A DNA stretch of 15,154 nt from Ktedonobacterales bacterium (GCA_025935235.1 JAICVT010000065.1:1-15154); one strand, 5' to 3'. Positions 1 through 7,150 are shown, counted from the stretch's first letter. Program-made: numbers and translations. The notes: generated by a model from the sequence alone, not told the origin.

Positions 1-1038
1 CGCGACCAGCGCCAGCGCCAGCAGGTCAGCCGCCACCAGCGCGGGCGCCGCATGGGTGAACGGCGTGATGAGCGCGTCGAGCCAGCTCAGCAGCAGCCCC
101 TGATCAGCATTGCGCTGGCTGAGATATTCGCCGAGGAAGCCGCCAGAGCCAAGCCCCAGCGCCACGAACGGCGTGTAGCCGATGACGATAGCGCCCAGCG
201 CCCCCGCCAGCAGCCCATAGTCGCGCCGCCGGATCAGCGCGACGACGAAGAGCAGCGGATAGAGCTTGGTCAGCGCCGCCAGCCCCAGCAGCGCGCCCGT
301 CGCCAGCCGCGCGCCACGCCACTGCGCCGCGCTGATCAGGAGCGCCGCCAGCGTCCACAGGATCACCTCAGCATCCACATGCGCGTTGAGGGCGAATTCG
401 ATCACAGGGATTGGCGCCCACCAATAGAGGATGACGCGGCGCGGGTCGAGTCCGCGCTGGCGCAGGATGATGAGTGTGAGCAGGCAGGCTAGCGCATCGC
501 AGACCTCGATCGCGCCCTTGAGCCCGAAGATGTTGAGGGGCGCGACGGCATAGGCCAGCAGGAACATCCCCTGCGCGGCGGGAGGATAGATCGTCGGCGC
601 ATTGCGGAAGCGGATGTTGGGCCAGATGGCGTGGTCGCGCAGCGCGGTCAGCGCGGGATCGAGCGGCGTGTGCGTGTAGGGGCTGAAGCCGTGAACGATC
701 AGATGTGGATCCCAGGCATAGCGCCAGGCATCGGGCGAGAGCAGCGGCGGCGAGCCAAAGACCACCGCCCGCAGCGCCAGCCCGATCAGCAGGATCGCGC
801 CCAACTCGACCCAGCGCCAGCCGCCGCGTGCGGGCCGCGTCCGCAGGATCAGCGCGCAGGCGATCAGATACAACGCCGTCATGCCGCTGAGCAACCAGCC
901 AAAAGCGGGTGCGTCAGCGCCCGCTCGCGCCGCTGGCACAAAAGCGACAGTGAGCGGGAGCAGCGCGCCGCCCAACGCGAGCAGCGCCAGACAGCGCGCG
1001 AGTGGCCCGCGGTCGCCGGGCAGGTGTGTCGTCATCAT
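1..1038 (-). CDS. GT-C type polytopic glycosyltransferase (GT87/DUF2029-like), 3' end cut by window edge
   Basis: The reading frame is open from an ATG at 1038 to base 1, giving 346 residues without a stop, so the C terminus lies outside the window. The protein is strongly hydrophobic, with helices near residues 15-35, 47-65, 78-95, 155-190 and beyond. The first long loop has acidic residues (D103, D110), followed by GFSPY (117-121) and YPP (151-153). A later NAHVDA stretch (218-223) precedes another helix. This layout is that of membrane GT-C enzymes such as the GT87 mannosyltransferases, which take sugar from a polyprenyl-phosphate donor and act at the outer face of the membrane. The start overlaps the stop of the upstream acyltransferase as ATGA, with a G-rich AGGGGG site just before it, so translation is probably coupled. 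Sugar and acceptor are unknown. Other GT-C families such as GT39 or GT83 are possible. Confidence 0.82.
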   Translation of the reverse strand, partial: MMTTHLPGDRGPLARCLALLALGGALLPLTVAFVPAARAGADAPAFGWLLSGMTALYLIACALILRTRPARGGWRWVELGAILLIGLALRAVVFGSPPLLSPDAWRYAWDPHLIVHGFSPYTHTPLDPALTALRDHAIWPNIRFRNAPTIYPPAAQGMFLLAYAVAPLNIFGLKGAIEVCDALACLLTLIILRQRGLDPRRVILYWWAPIPVIEFALNAHVDAEVILWTLAALLISAAQWRGARLATGALLGLAALTKLYPLLFVVALIRRRDYGLLAGALGAIVIGYTPFVALGLGSGGFLGEYLSQRNADQGLLLSWLDALITPFTHAAPALVAADLLALALVA

Positions 1039-1889
1039 GCCCTGCCCCCTGGCGTCTCTCGCAACACCCGCAACATCCGCCGCTCGCGCAGTGGGCGCGT
1101 GTACCATGCATAATCGGGGGCGTGACTGGCGCGCATCTCCGCCGAGGCCACTGGCAGCCGCAGCAGCGCGGCGCAGGCGCGCACCCCCGGCTGATATTCG
1201 ACGGCGCGGCCAAGCTGGGTGAAGCGCAGCCCGCGCAGCCGCAGCGCACGCAGGTAGCGCTCCTCACAAACGGTGTACCAGTCAGTGCGGCCCTGCTCCA
1301 GCGCCCACAGCGCGATAGCCCGCGCCAGATGCTCTACCACGGTGCGCCCCTCGACACAGCGGCGCCCACGATGCGCCGGGCGCACGACGAAGCGTGACAC
1401 CTCGAAGGCTCGCCGCTCGTCGAGCGTGAATCGTCCTTCCGCATCCTCAAGCGCCAGCTCGGCGAACTCGCGCTGCAGCATGAAGCCATGGCGCGGCAAC
1501 AGGACACGCGCGTAGCCCACCAGCGCTTCAGGTTCCGGCTCGGCGCTCATCACACCAGACACTTCAGGTGGTCTGGTGTAGACGACGAAGTGGCGCGCCA
1601 GTGGATCGCAGCGGTCGCGCTCGCGGCCATCCGCGCTGGGCGCCAGCCAGCCCAGCTCACCCATGAAGACGCGCGCGCGCAGGCGGTACGCCTCCTCCAA
1701 CAGGGCAGTGTAGCGTGTCGCTCGCTCGGAGAAGGAGCGCGTCTCATAGCGGATTGGCTCGCGCCACATGCTCTGCCCGCTGTGCGCGCCGATACGCTGG
1801 CGCCGATGCGCCTCACGGAGCAGCGCCACACCTGCCCGCGTGAAGACGACGTCGGATCGCTCCCGAACCATCTCCTCGGTCGCTTCCAT
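1035..1889 (-). CDS. LuxI-family-like N-acyltransferase (acyl-homoserine-lactone synthase / FeeM / exosortase-associated type)
   Basis: This is a 284-residue GNAT-fold protein. With the start at 1889, the N-terminal block carries R71, F75, W81, D92 and D95. The spacing R-x3-F-x5-W-x10-D-x2-D is identical to that of the LuxI family (for example EsaI R24, F28, W34, D45, D48). It also has R128 and E163/R166 inside an EVSRF motif, equivalent to the E/R pair of LuxI enzymes. Such enzymes transfer an acyl chain from acyl-ACP or acyl-CoA to S-adenosylmethionine or an amino acid. An N-terminal extension of about 45 residues and a C-terminal extension are unlike short LuxI proteins and resemble the FeeM and exosortase-associated (TIGR03694) relatives. 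The start at 1889 has GGAG nine bases upstream and lies two bases after the radical SAM stop. Earlier in-frame ATGs (1904, 1925) would overlap that gene. No LuxR-type receptor is present in the window. The fold is fairly certain, the product is not. Confidence 0.8.
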   Translation of the reverse strand: MEATEEMVRERSDVVFTRAGVALLREAHRRQRIGAHSGQSMWREPIRYETRSFSERATRYTALLEEAYRLRARVFMGELGWLAPSADGRERDRCDPLARHFVVYTRPPEVSGVMSAEPEPEALVGYARVLLPRHGFMLQREFAELALEDAEGRFTLDERRAFEVSRFVVRPAHRGRRCVEGRTVVEHLARAIALWALEQGRTDWYTVCEERYLRALRLRGLRFTQLGRAVEYQPGVRACAALLRLPVASAEMRASHAPDYAWYTRPLRERRMLRVLRETPGGRA

Positions 1890-1891
1890 GC

Positions 1892-2947
1892 TCACAGGCT
1901 CCATTTCACACCGCAGCCCGCGCACTGTGACCAGGGCGTGTCACTCTCAAACGCCGCGCGAAAGGCGCGGTAGCGCTCGCCATTCCAGATGGCCTCGAAC
2001 GGCTGCTCCAGCGCGTTGCCTAGCAACCGTTCCCGGCGCGGGCCGGGATGAAACGGCGCAAAGCAGCAGGAGTAGACATTGCCATGTGCGGTGATGTAGG
2101 CCAGCGTATAGGGACGCTGGCAGCCGGTCCACGGGCGGGCGGCGCTCTGCCCGACTTCGCGCCCAACGTAGGCGGCGGGGGTGCTGGCGCCCGTCGCGGT
2201 GAAGCGCACGCCCAGCGCCTCGCAGCGCGCCGCCGCCAGGGCGATCAGCTCCCGCTCGCGCGCTCTGGCGTGGCGCCGGATGGCCTGTTGTTCGGTGGCG
2301 AGTCCCTTGCCGAAGTAGATGAAGCGCTGCACGTAGACCTCGCGCACGCCGGTCTGCGCCGCGATCTCGACCAGTCGCGGCAGCTCCTCGATGTTCTCGC
2401 GCATGGCGGTGAACCAGAGCGAGACACGTGGGGCCTGAGCGCCCAGCTCGGCCTTCAGCCGCTCGAAGGCCGCCAGATTGCGGATGATGTGTGGCAGCGC
2501 CTTCTCGTTGACGCCGCGCACGCGGGCATAGGTCTGCGGGCTGGCGCCATCCATCGAGACGCGCAGTTCATCCAGCCCCGCCGCGATCAATGCCCGCCCG
2601 CGCGCATCATTCAGCAGCAGCGCGTTGGAGTTGAAGAGGGTATAAACGCCGCGCTGATGCAGATAGGCGACGATCTGAGGTAATTCGGGATTCATCAGCG
2701 GCTCGCCCAGGCCATGCAGCACGACCCGCCGCAGACCGGGCGCCTGCTCGACGATCTGGCGCACCTCAGCCAGCGCGATGTCGCGGTCGGCTTCGCGTCC
2801 CAAATGCGTGCGTGGGCATTGATCGCAGGCCTCGTTGCAGCGCGAGGTGCTCTCGATGTACAGCTCGGTGGGCAGCGGCAGCCGCTCGCCCTGGCTAGCC
2901 TGCTCGCGCAGCCGTTGAATATCGTTGGCGGGGATCAACGTCGCCAT
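1892..2947 (-). CDS. Radical SAM protein with SPASM-like C-terminal domain
   Basis: The protein has 351 residues. The radical SAM cluster motif is CNEACDQC (C37, C41, C44), binding the [4Fe-4S] cluster that cleaves S-adenosylmethionine. It is followed by a GLGEPLMNP segment and a partial TIM-barrel pattern (LFNSN, RVSMDG). The last ~80 residues carry C-x-R-P, GNVYSCC, LGNALEQPFEAIWN and CAGC, the layout of a SPASM/twitch domain that holds auxiliary Fe-S clusters. Family members modify peptides or small molecules. The start has an excellent GGAGGAG site five bases upstream. The gene lies 10 bases after the DUF2064 gene and 2 bases before the acyltransferase, so it is within one operon. It lacks the selenodomain of the ArsS-type radical SAM enzymes that often accompany DUF2064 proteins. 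The substrate cannot be read from the sequence. Confidence 0.88.
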   Translation of the reverse strand: MATLIPANDIQRLREQASQGERLPLPTELYIESTSRCNEACDQCPRTHLGREADRDIALAEVRQIVEQAPGLRRVVLHGLGEPLMNPELPQIVAYLHQRGVYTLFNSNALLLNDARGRALIAAGLDELRVSMDGASPQTYARVRGVNEKALPHIIRNLAAFERLKAELGAQAPRVSLWFTAMRENIEELPRLVEIAAQTGVREVYVQRFIYFGKGLATEQQAIRRHARARERELIALAAARCEALGVRFTATGASTPAAYVGREVGQSAARPWTGCQRPYTLAYITAHGNVYSCCFAPFHPGPRRERLLGNALEQPFEAIWNGERYRAFRAAFESDTPWSQCAGCGVKWSL

Positions 2948-2957
2948 ATCTCCTCCT

Positions 2958-3791
2958 TCATTTCCTGCTTATTTCCTGCTCGTGACTGGAGCGTCCCGTC
3001 TGGGGCGCGGATACGGCGTCTGGGCGCGCGGGCAGCAGGGCGGCGGGCGCGATAGCTGGCAGCAACCCGGCCAGCGCCAATCGGGTGCGCGGGGCCAGCC
3101 GCTCATCGGCATGGCGCAGGGTGTCCCACAGCCGCGCCAGATCAGGCGGCTCATCAATGTCGAAGGTCGGCGCGAGCAGCGTTGCCGCCAGGCCAAGCGC
3201 GCGCGCGCGGGCGAGCGTCTCGGCGCAGACCGTCGCCGTACTCATGCGGATGCCGCGAAACAGGTCCGGCGGCGTGGCGGGCTGGCGATTCAGCCAGAGG
3301 CCGATCAGGTAGTAGCCGCCATCCTCCGCCGGGCCGAGCGCCACATCGGCGCCGTCGAGCGCGGCGAAGGCGTCGGCGACCGCATCTGTTGGCAGATGCG
3401 GCGAATCGGAGCTGCTGATGACCAGCCGCCGATAGCCCGCCGCGCGGCAGTCGCACGCAATCTGATAGAGGCGCTCGGCGAAGTTGGCGCCGCGCTGGAG
3501 GAAGACCTCGCCCGCGCAGCCAACCACGCCGCGCAGCGCCTCGAACGCGGCCTCTGGCGTGTGACGCCCCGGCGCGCAGGCCCAGCGCAGGTCGTAATGG
3601 CCCACGCCCTGAGCCGCGCCGAAACGCTCGGCTAGATCGCCGAGGAAGGCGCGGTAGAGATCAGCGGCGCGTTGCGGGCCGATCACCGAGGCCAGCCGCG
3701 TCTTCACCATCCCCGGCTCTGGAGGCTTCGCGACGATCACCAGCGCATCGGCGCGGTCGCGCGACATGATGGCGATGGGCAGGGCGCTCAT
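2958..3791 (-). CDS. DUF2064 / TIGR04282-family glycosyl- or nucleotidyl-transferase-like protein
   Basis: This 277-residue protein has the family's hallmark motifs: K-x-P-x-P-G-x-V-K-T-R-L at 22-33, SSSDSPHLP near 127-135, GPAEDGGYYLIG near 153-164, and an FDIDEPPDL segment near 215-223. The fold is GT-A-like (Rossmann), probably cytosolic, and members are annotated as rSAM/selenodomain-associated transferase 1. That known link to radical SAM genes fits the neighbour here, although that neighbour is of a different radical SAM type. The ATG at 3791 overlaps the stop of the family 2 glycosyltransferase as ATGA and has GGAGGGAG six bases upstream. About 45 C-terminal residues, rich in Ala and Pro, lie beyond the conserved domain and look unstructured. 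Which sugar or nucleotide it uses is unknown. Confidence 0.87.
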   Translation of the reverse strand: MSALPIAIMSRDRADALVIVAKPPEPGMVKTRLASVIGPQRAADLYRAFLGDLAERFGAAQGVGHYDLRWACAPGRHTPEAAFEALRGVVGCAGEVFLQRGANFAERLYQIACDCRAAGYRRLVISSSDSPHLPTDAVADAFAALDGADVALGPAEDGGYYLIGLWLNRQPATPPDLFRGIRMSTATVCAETLARARALGLAATLLAPTFDIDEPPDLARLWDTLRHADERLAPRTRLALAGLLPAIAPAALLPARPDAVSAPQTGRSSHEQEISRK

Positions 3792-4603
3792 GCGCGGCTC
3801 CCTCCCACGCGCGGCTCGCGCGGCCTGGATGCGCTGGGGCGCCAGCGGGCATAGCGCAGCGTGGCGACGAGGATGCGCCAGCCCGCGCGCAGCGTCCCCG
3901 CCAGCGTGCCAGAGACTTTGGATGCGCCCCCCGCGCGGCGGTGGTAATTCACCGGGATCTCGACGATGCGCAGCCCGGCGCGTGTTGCCTTGACCAGCAT
4001 CTCGGTGGACCAGCCGTAGGTCATCTCGCGCATGTCCAGCGCCAGCAGCGTCTCGCGGCGGATGGCGCGCAGCGGGCCGAGGTCGCTGACCCGCGCGCCA
4101 TAGAGCAGGCGCATCAGCAGGGTAGCTACGGCGTTGCCCGCGCGCTGTTGCGGAGTGAGAGCGCCCGACTCGACCCGCCCGCGCGTCCGCGACCCTATCG
4201 CCAGATCGGCCTGGTCGTCCATCACCAGCCGTGCCACCCGCGCCGCGTCCGTCAGATCATCACTGCCGTCGGCGTCCATCAGCAGAAGGATATCGGCGTC
4301 ATGGGCGGCCCGCGCGCCCGCGAAGCACGCCCGCCCGTAGCCGCGGCGTGGCTCGCTGACCACCTCGGCCCCGGCGGCGCGCGCCACTGCGGCGGTCGCG
4401 TCGTCGCTGCCGTTATCCACGACGACGATGCGCGCCAGTGGCAGCGCCCGCAGCGCCGGATGCGCCAGCGCGGCGCGTACCTGCGCGCCCACTGCCGCCG
4501 CCTCATTCAGCGCAGGCATGACGATGGCGACACGCGGGTTGGCGCGCGGCTGGCGCGTCTCTTCCCGCTCCTCGCGATCCAGTCGCTCTGGCAAGGTCAG
4601 CAT
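3788..4603 (-). CDS. Family 2 glycosyltransferase (DPM/DPG synthase-like)
   Basis: With the start at 4603 the protein has 271 residues. The GT-A core begins with VAIVMPALNE (25-34), then VVVDNGSDDAT (60-70), a GYGRA loop (88-92), and the metal-binding DAD at 110-112 within MDADGSDD. A later YGWSTEM segment and an IPVNYHRRAGGASK stretch are typical of dolichyl/polyprenyl-phosphate sugar synthases, which charge a lipid carrier with mannose or glucose on the cytosolic side. Such a product would suit the downstream GT-C enzyme as donor, which is inference. The 4603 start has GGAGGAGG four bases upstream. The frame stays open to an ATG at 4741, but the extra 46 residues are low-complexity and have no comparable site. 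It is the first gene of the minus-strand operon and overlaps the next by ATGA. Confidence 0.88.
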   Translation of the reverse strand: MLTLPERLDREEREETRQPRANPRVAIVMPALNEAAAVGAQVRAALAHPALRALPLARIVVVDNGSDDATAAVARAAGAEVVSEPRRGYGRACFAGARAAHDADILLLMDADGSDDLTDAARVARLVMDDQADLAIGSRTRGRVESGALTPQQRAGNAVATLLMRLLYGARVSDLGPLRAIRRETLLALDMREMTYGWSTEMLVKATRAGLRIVEIPVNYHRRAGGASKVSGTLAGTLRAGWRILVATLRYARWRPSASRPREPRVGGSRA

Positions 4604-4792
4604 GGCGCCTCCTCCTTCTGTGGCATCGGTCGTGATAGTGGTCCTGATGTTGGTCGTGGCGCTGGTAGGCGCGCTCAGCTCGCCGCGCTGGGTCGGGACG
4701 CTGAGCCGCGGGGCATGCCCATAGGCGTTGACCATAGGCATACTGTTCCATGCAGTTCTTGCGAAACTCTTACCCGCCTTTTATTCGCCTCT

Positions 4793-4833
4793 CATCCGCG
4801 CTGGGCGAGCGGCGCCGCTTCGTGGCGCGGATG
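4793..4833. repeat. Nested inverted repeat in divergent region
   Basis: Perfect 9-bp arms CATCCGCGC (4793-4801) and GCGCGGATG (4825-4833) enclose a 12-bp self-complementary core AGCGGCGCCGCT (4808-4819). It could form a hairpin in RNA of either direction or bind a dimeric regulator. Its function is unknown. Confidence 0.55.
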
Positions 4834-4855
4834 CGCCCGTAAGATTGGTGTAATG

Positions 4856-4894
4856 GCCCTGTGCTATGCTCTTTTCACGCATCCAGCACAGGGC
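4856..4894. repeat. Inverted repeat overlapping candidate -10 of the two-component operon
   Basis: Perfect 10-bp arms GCCCTGTGCT (4856-4865) and AGCACAGGGC (4885-4894) are present. The stem continues inside with ATGC (4866-4869) and GCAT (4879-4882) after a two-base bulge, leaving a nine-base T-rich loop. It overlaps the candidate extended -10 at 4862-4870, so it could be a repressor operator. As RNA it would form a strong leader hairpin ahead of the response regulator. Confidence 0.65.
4862..4870 (+). promoter_or_regulatory. Candidate extended -10 promoter element for the response regulator operon
   Basis: TGCTATGCT matches the TGn-TATAAT extended -10 form at four of six core positions. TTGGTG at 4845-4850 is a poor -35 at only 14 bases spacing, so the element would rely on the extended -10. 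Transcription would begin near 4877, about 85 bases before the start codon at 4964. This is a weak prediction made by eye. Confidence 0.3.
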
Positions 4895-4904
4895 GCAAGG
4901 ATGG

Positions 4905-4924
4905 CCACGGACCTCCACGGACCT
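4905..4924. repeat. 10-bp tandem direct repeat upstream of the response regulator
   Basis: CCACGGACCT occurs twice in perfect tandem (4905-4914 and 4915-4924), 40 bases before the response regulator start. OmpR/PhoB-family regulators bind head-to-tail to direct repeats spaced by about one helical turn, so this could be an autoregulatory site. Its position downstream of the predicted -10 would favour repression. The binding role is inference. Confidence 0.6.
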
Positions 4925-4963
4925 CTGCGCACAGGGATACGCTGGATGGGAGGCGAGGGAGCT

Positions 4964-5704
4964 ATGCCGAACGAATCGGACACGCCAGTGGCAGGCGATG
5001 AGACGACTCGCCCGAGCCGCCGTATTCTGGTGGTGGACGACGAGGAAGCGATCCGCGAGGTGCTGGCGCAGTATCTGCGGCGCGCGGGCTTCGTCGTGCT
5101 GGAGGCGGCGGACGGGCCTTCGGCGCTGCGCATCGCTACGGCCACCCCGCCCGATCTGCTGATCCTCGATCTGATGCTGCCTGGCATGGATGGGCTGGAG
5201 GTCTGCCGCACGCTGCGCGAGACGCTGGCCGCGCCCATCCTGATGCTGACAGCGCGCAGCGAGGAGGACGACACGCTGGAGGGCTTTCGCGCGGGCGCCG
5301 ACGACTACGTGAGCAAGCCGTTCAGTCCGCGCGAGGTGGTGATGCGCGCACAGGCCATCATGCGGCGAGTGGAGGCGACGACCGCGCCCGCCATGACGCT
5401 GGGCGACACGCTGATTTACGGTGAACTGATCATCAAGCCGCAACTGCGGCAGGTGGAGCGCGACGGCGCCTCGCTCGATCTGACCGCGCGCGAGTTTGAT
5501 CTGTTGCGCTTTCTGGCGTCGCATCCGCGTCAGGTCTTTTCGCGCCAGCAACTGCTCGATCAGGTCTGGGGCTATGATTATTTCGGTGATGCCAGCACGG
5601 TCACGGTGCATATCCGCCGCCTGCGCGAGAAAGTGGAGCGCGACCCCGCCGAGCCGCAGCGCCTCAAGACCGTCTGGGGCATCGGCTACAAATTCGAGCC
5701 GTGA
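4964..5704 (+). CDS. OmpR/PhoB-family response regulator
   Basis: The protein has 246 residues. The receiver domain (about 20-135) has the acidic pair D25/D26, the phospho-acceptor D69 in LILDLMLPGMDG, T96 in LMLTA, and K118 in VSKPF. A winged-helix DNA-binding domain follows (about 150-245), with LTAREFDLLRFLA, a VWGYDYFGDASTVTVHIRRLREK recognition region given here in family form, and the final WGIGYKF. It is a cytosolic transcription factor activated by the histidine kinase encoded 39 bases downstream. The frame is open for 340 codons upstream, but ATG 4964 is chosen for its GAGGGAG site and because the receiver domain begins about 15 residues later. ATG 4946 or 4901 could add a short extension. 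The stop codon lies inside a 12-bp tandem repeat. Confidence 0.93.
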   Translation: MPNESDTPVAGDETTRPSRRILVVDDEEAIREVLAQYLRRAGFVVLEAADGPSALRIATATPPDLLILDLMLPGMDGLEVCRTLRETLAAPILMLTARSEEDDTLEGFRAGADDYVSKPFSPREVVMRAQAIMRRVEATTAPAMTLGDTLIYGELIIKPQLRQVERDGASLDLTAREFDLLRFLASHPRQVFSRQQLLDQVWGYDYFGDASTVTVHIRRLREKVERDPAEPQRLKTVWGIGYKFEP

Positions 5705-5731
5705 ACCGAGCCATGAACCGAGCCGTGAACC
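5696..5731. repeat. 12-bp tandem repeat, three copies, spanning the response regulator stop codon
   Basis: The unit GAGCCGTGAACC occurs at 5696-5707, 5708-5719 (with A for G at its sixth base) and 5720-5731. The first copy contains the TGA stop of the response regulator at 5702-5704, and the array fills most of the 39-base gap before the kinase. Slipped-strand duplication is the simplest origin. It may set the spacing between the two coupled genes. Confidence 0.8.
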
Positions 5732-5743
5732 GCAGGTGTACAT

Positions 5744-7150
5744 ATGAAGATCACAGCCAGAGCGAGCGTATCGGATGCGCTGGCGCGCCCGCTGGGCAGT
5801 ATCGGGCGTCGCGTGCGGATCGGCGCGCGCTGGCTGGCGCTGACCGCGCTGGCGGTGGCGCTGACCGCGCTGGGGCTGATCGCGTTCCTGCGGCCCAGCG
5901 CCTCCGATGCCATGCAGATTGCTCTCATGCTGGCGCTCAGCGGCGCCATCTCGGTGGCGCTGGGGCAGGCTGCGCTCTGGCTCGCCGACGCCGCGCGAGT
6001 GGGTGGGGTCTGGCTGCGCCTGCTGTTGCCGCCCGCCATCACCATCATTGTGATCGCCTTCAATGTGCTGCTCGTCTCGTGGATGATGTTCATCGCCAGC
6101 GAAGACGCGCGCATCTTGCTGGGATTTCTGCTCTTTGGCGTGGCGCTCGCGCTGATGCTCTCCTCCTCGATCGCCAGCGAGATGACACGCGCCATCACGC
6201 GCATCGAGACTGGCGCGCGGCGCATCGCGGCGGGCGACTATGCCTATCGCATCGGCGAGGAGGCCTCTGGCGGAGCGGAGGAGCTGGCGCGGCTGGCGCG
6301 CTGGTTCAATACGATGGCGCGGAGTGTGCAGCGCGCCTTCGAGCAGCGCCAGCTTGCCGAAGATGAGCGGCGACAGGTGGTGGCCGCCGTCTCGCACGAC
6401 CTGCGCACGCCGCTGGCCTCCATCCGCGCCATGATCGAGGCGATTGATGACGGCGTCGTCAGCGATGAGGCGACCGTGCGCCGCTACCAGCATGCCATCC
6501 ACTCCGAGATCCGCCGCCTGAGCGCGCTGATGGACGACTTCTTCGACCTCTCGCGGCTGGAATCGGGCGCCTTCACGCTGCGCCGCGAGCGGCTGGCGCT
6601 CGACGATCTGCTTTCCGATGCGCTGGAGGCGACCCAGACACAGGCCGAGCGTAAAGGCGTGCGGCTGGTGGGCCAGGTGGAGGGCGCGCTGCCGCTCGTC
6701 GCAGTGGACGCCCGCCAGTTGAGCCGCGCGCTGGCCAATCTGTTGCAGAACGCGCTACGCTATACCAGCCCCGGCGATGCCATCCTGGTCTGTGCGGCGA
6801 CCACGGTGGATGCGGCTGGCGCTTGCTGGGCGCACATCGTCGTGATGGATAGCGGCGCGGGCATCGCTGCGGCTGACCTGCCGCACATCTTCGAGCGCAC
6901 CTATCGCGGCGAGGTGTCGCGGGTACGTGGGCAGGCAGATCAGGCAAGCGGTATGACGATTGGCGCCGGTCTGGGGCTGACCATCACACGCGGCATTATC
7001 GAGGCGCACGGCGGCTCCATCACCGCCGCCTCGCCACTGCCCGACGACCTGCGCGCACGCATCGCGCCACTGCGTGCCAGCGACGCTCCCTATCGGGGAG
7101 CCGCGCTGACCTTCACCCTGCCCGCGCTCAGCGCATTCCCGCACAACTGA
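5744..7150 (+). CDS. Membrane sensor histidine kinase (HAMP, HisKA, HATPase)
   Basis: The protein has 468 residues. Four hydrophobic helices lie near 29-51, 56-82, 89-117 and 122-145, with only short loops, so it has no large extracytoplasmic sensor domain and may sense a membrane event. A HAMP-type linker (about 140-195) leads into the dimerisation domain with the phospho-accepting H218 in VSHDLRTPLASIRA. The ATPase domain shows the N box LANLLQNALRY (N336), the G1 box MDSGAGI (D369), the F box HIFER, and the G2 box GAGLGLTI. It autophosphorylates and passes phosphate to the response regulator encoded just upstream. The start has an AGGTG site eight bases before it. The signal is unknown. 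Confidence 0.94.
   Translation: MKITARASVSDALARPLGSIGRRVRIGARWLALTALAVALTALGLIAFLRPSASDAMQIALMLALSGAISVALGQAALWLADAARVGGVWLRLLLPPAITIIVIAFNVLLVSWMMFIASEDARILLGFLLFGVALALMLSSSIASEMTRAITRIETGARRIAAGDYAYRIGEEASGGAEELARLARWFNTMARSVQRAFEQRQLAEDERRQVVAAVSHDLRTPLASIRAMIEAIDDGVVSDEATVRRYQHAIHSEIRRLSALMDDFFDLSRLESGAFTLRRERLALDDLLSDALEATQTQAERKGVRLVGQVEGALPLVAVDARQLSRALANLLQNALRYTSPGDAILVCAATTVDAAGACWAHIVVMDSGAGIAAADLPHIFERTYRGEVSRVRGQADQASGMTIGAGLGLTITRGIIEAHGGSITAASPLPDDLRARIAPLRASDAPYRGAALTFTLPALSAFPHN

Larger units (their letters stand above)
4604..4963. promoter_or_regulatory. Divergent intergenic control region
   Basis: About 360 bases separate the minus-strand glycosyltransferase operon from the plus-strand two-component system. 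Both start codons point outward, so promoters for both operons should lie here. The region holds two dyads (4793-4833 and 4856-4894) and a 10-bp tandem repeat (4905-4924), each listed separately. No clear minus-strand promoter was recognised. The part 4604-4741 is open in frame with the glycosyltransferase but is probably leader. Confidence 0.6.

Noticed and set aside
52..1113. Plus-strand open frames at the left end
   Set aside because: The minus strand encodes a continuous polytopic membrane protein with GT-C motifs across the whole stretch, whereas the plus-strand products are rich in Gln and Arg without structure.
1892..3791. Assignment of the radical SAM and DUF2064 pair to arsenosugar biosynthesis
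   Set aside because: The radical SAM protein lacks the selenodomain of ArsS, and no arsenic methyltransferase or arsenic regulator is in the window.
4604..4741. 46-residue N-terminal extension of the GT2 protein
   Set aside because: The extension is low-complexity, rich in Thr and Ala, and has no strong ribosome binding site, while the internal ATG at 4603 has GGAGGAGG four bases upstream.
3941..4963. Long plus-strand open frame upstream of, and in frame with, the response regulator
   Set aside because: It lies antisense to the GT2 gene and crosses the intergenic region. The translated part is Arg/Ala-rich with no domain, and the receiver domain starts only after 4964, where a good ribosome binding site is found.
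4781..6502. 573-codon minus-strand open frame opposite the two-component genes
   Set aside because: It is a GC-driven shadow. The plus strand has complete response regulator and kinase motifs, and the minus-strand product is low-complexity in Arg, Gln and His without any recognisable family.
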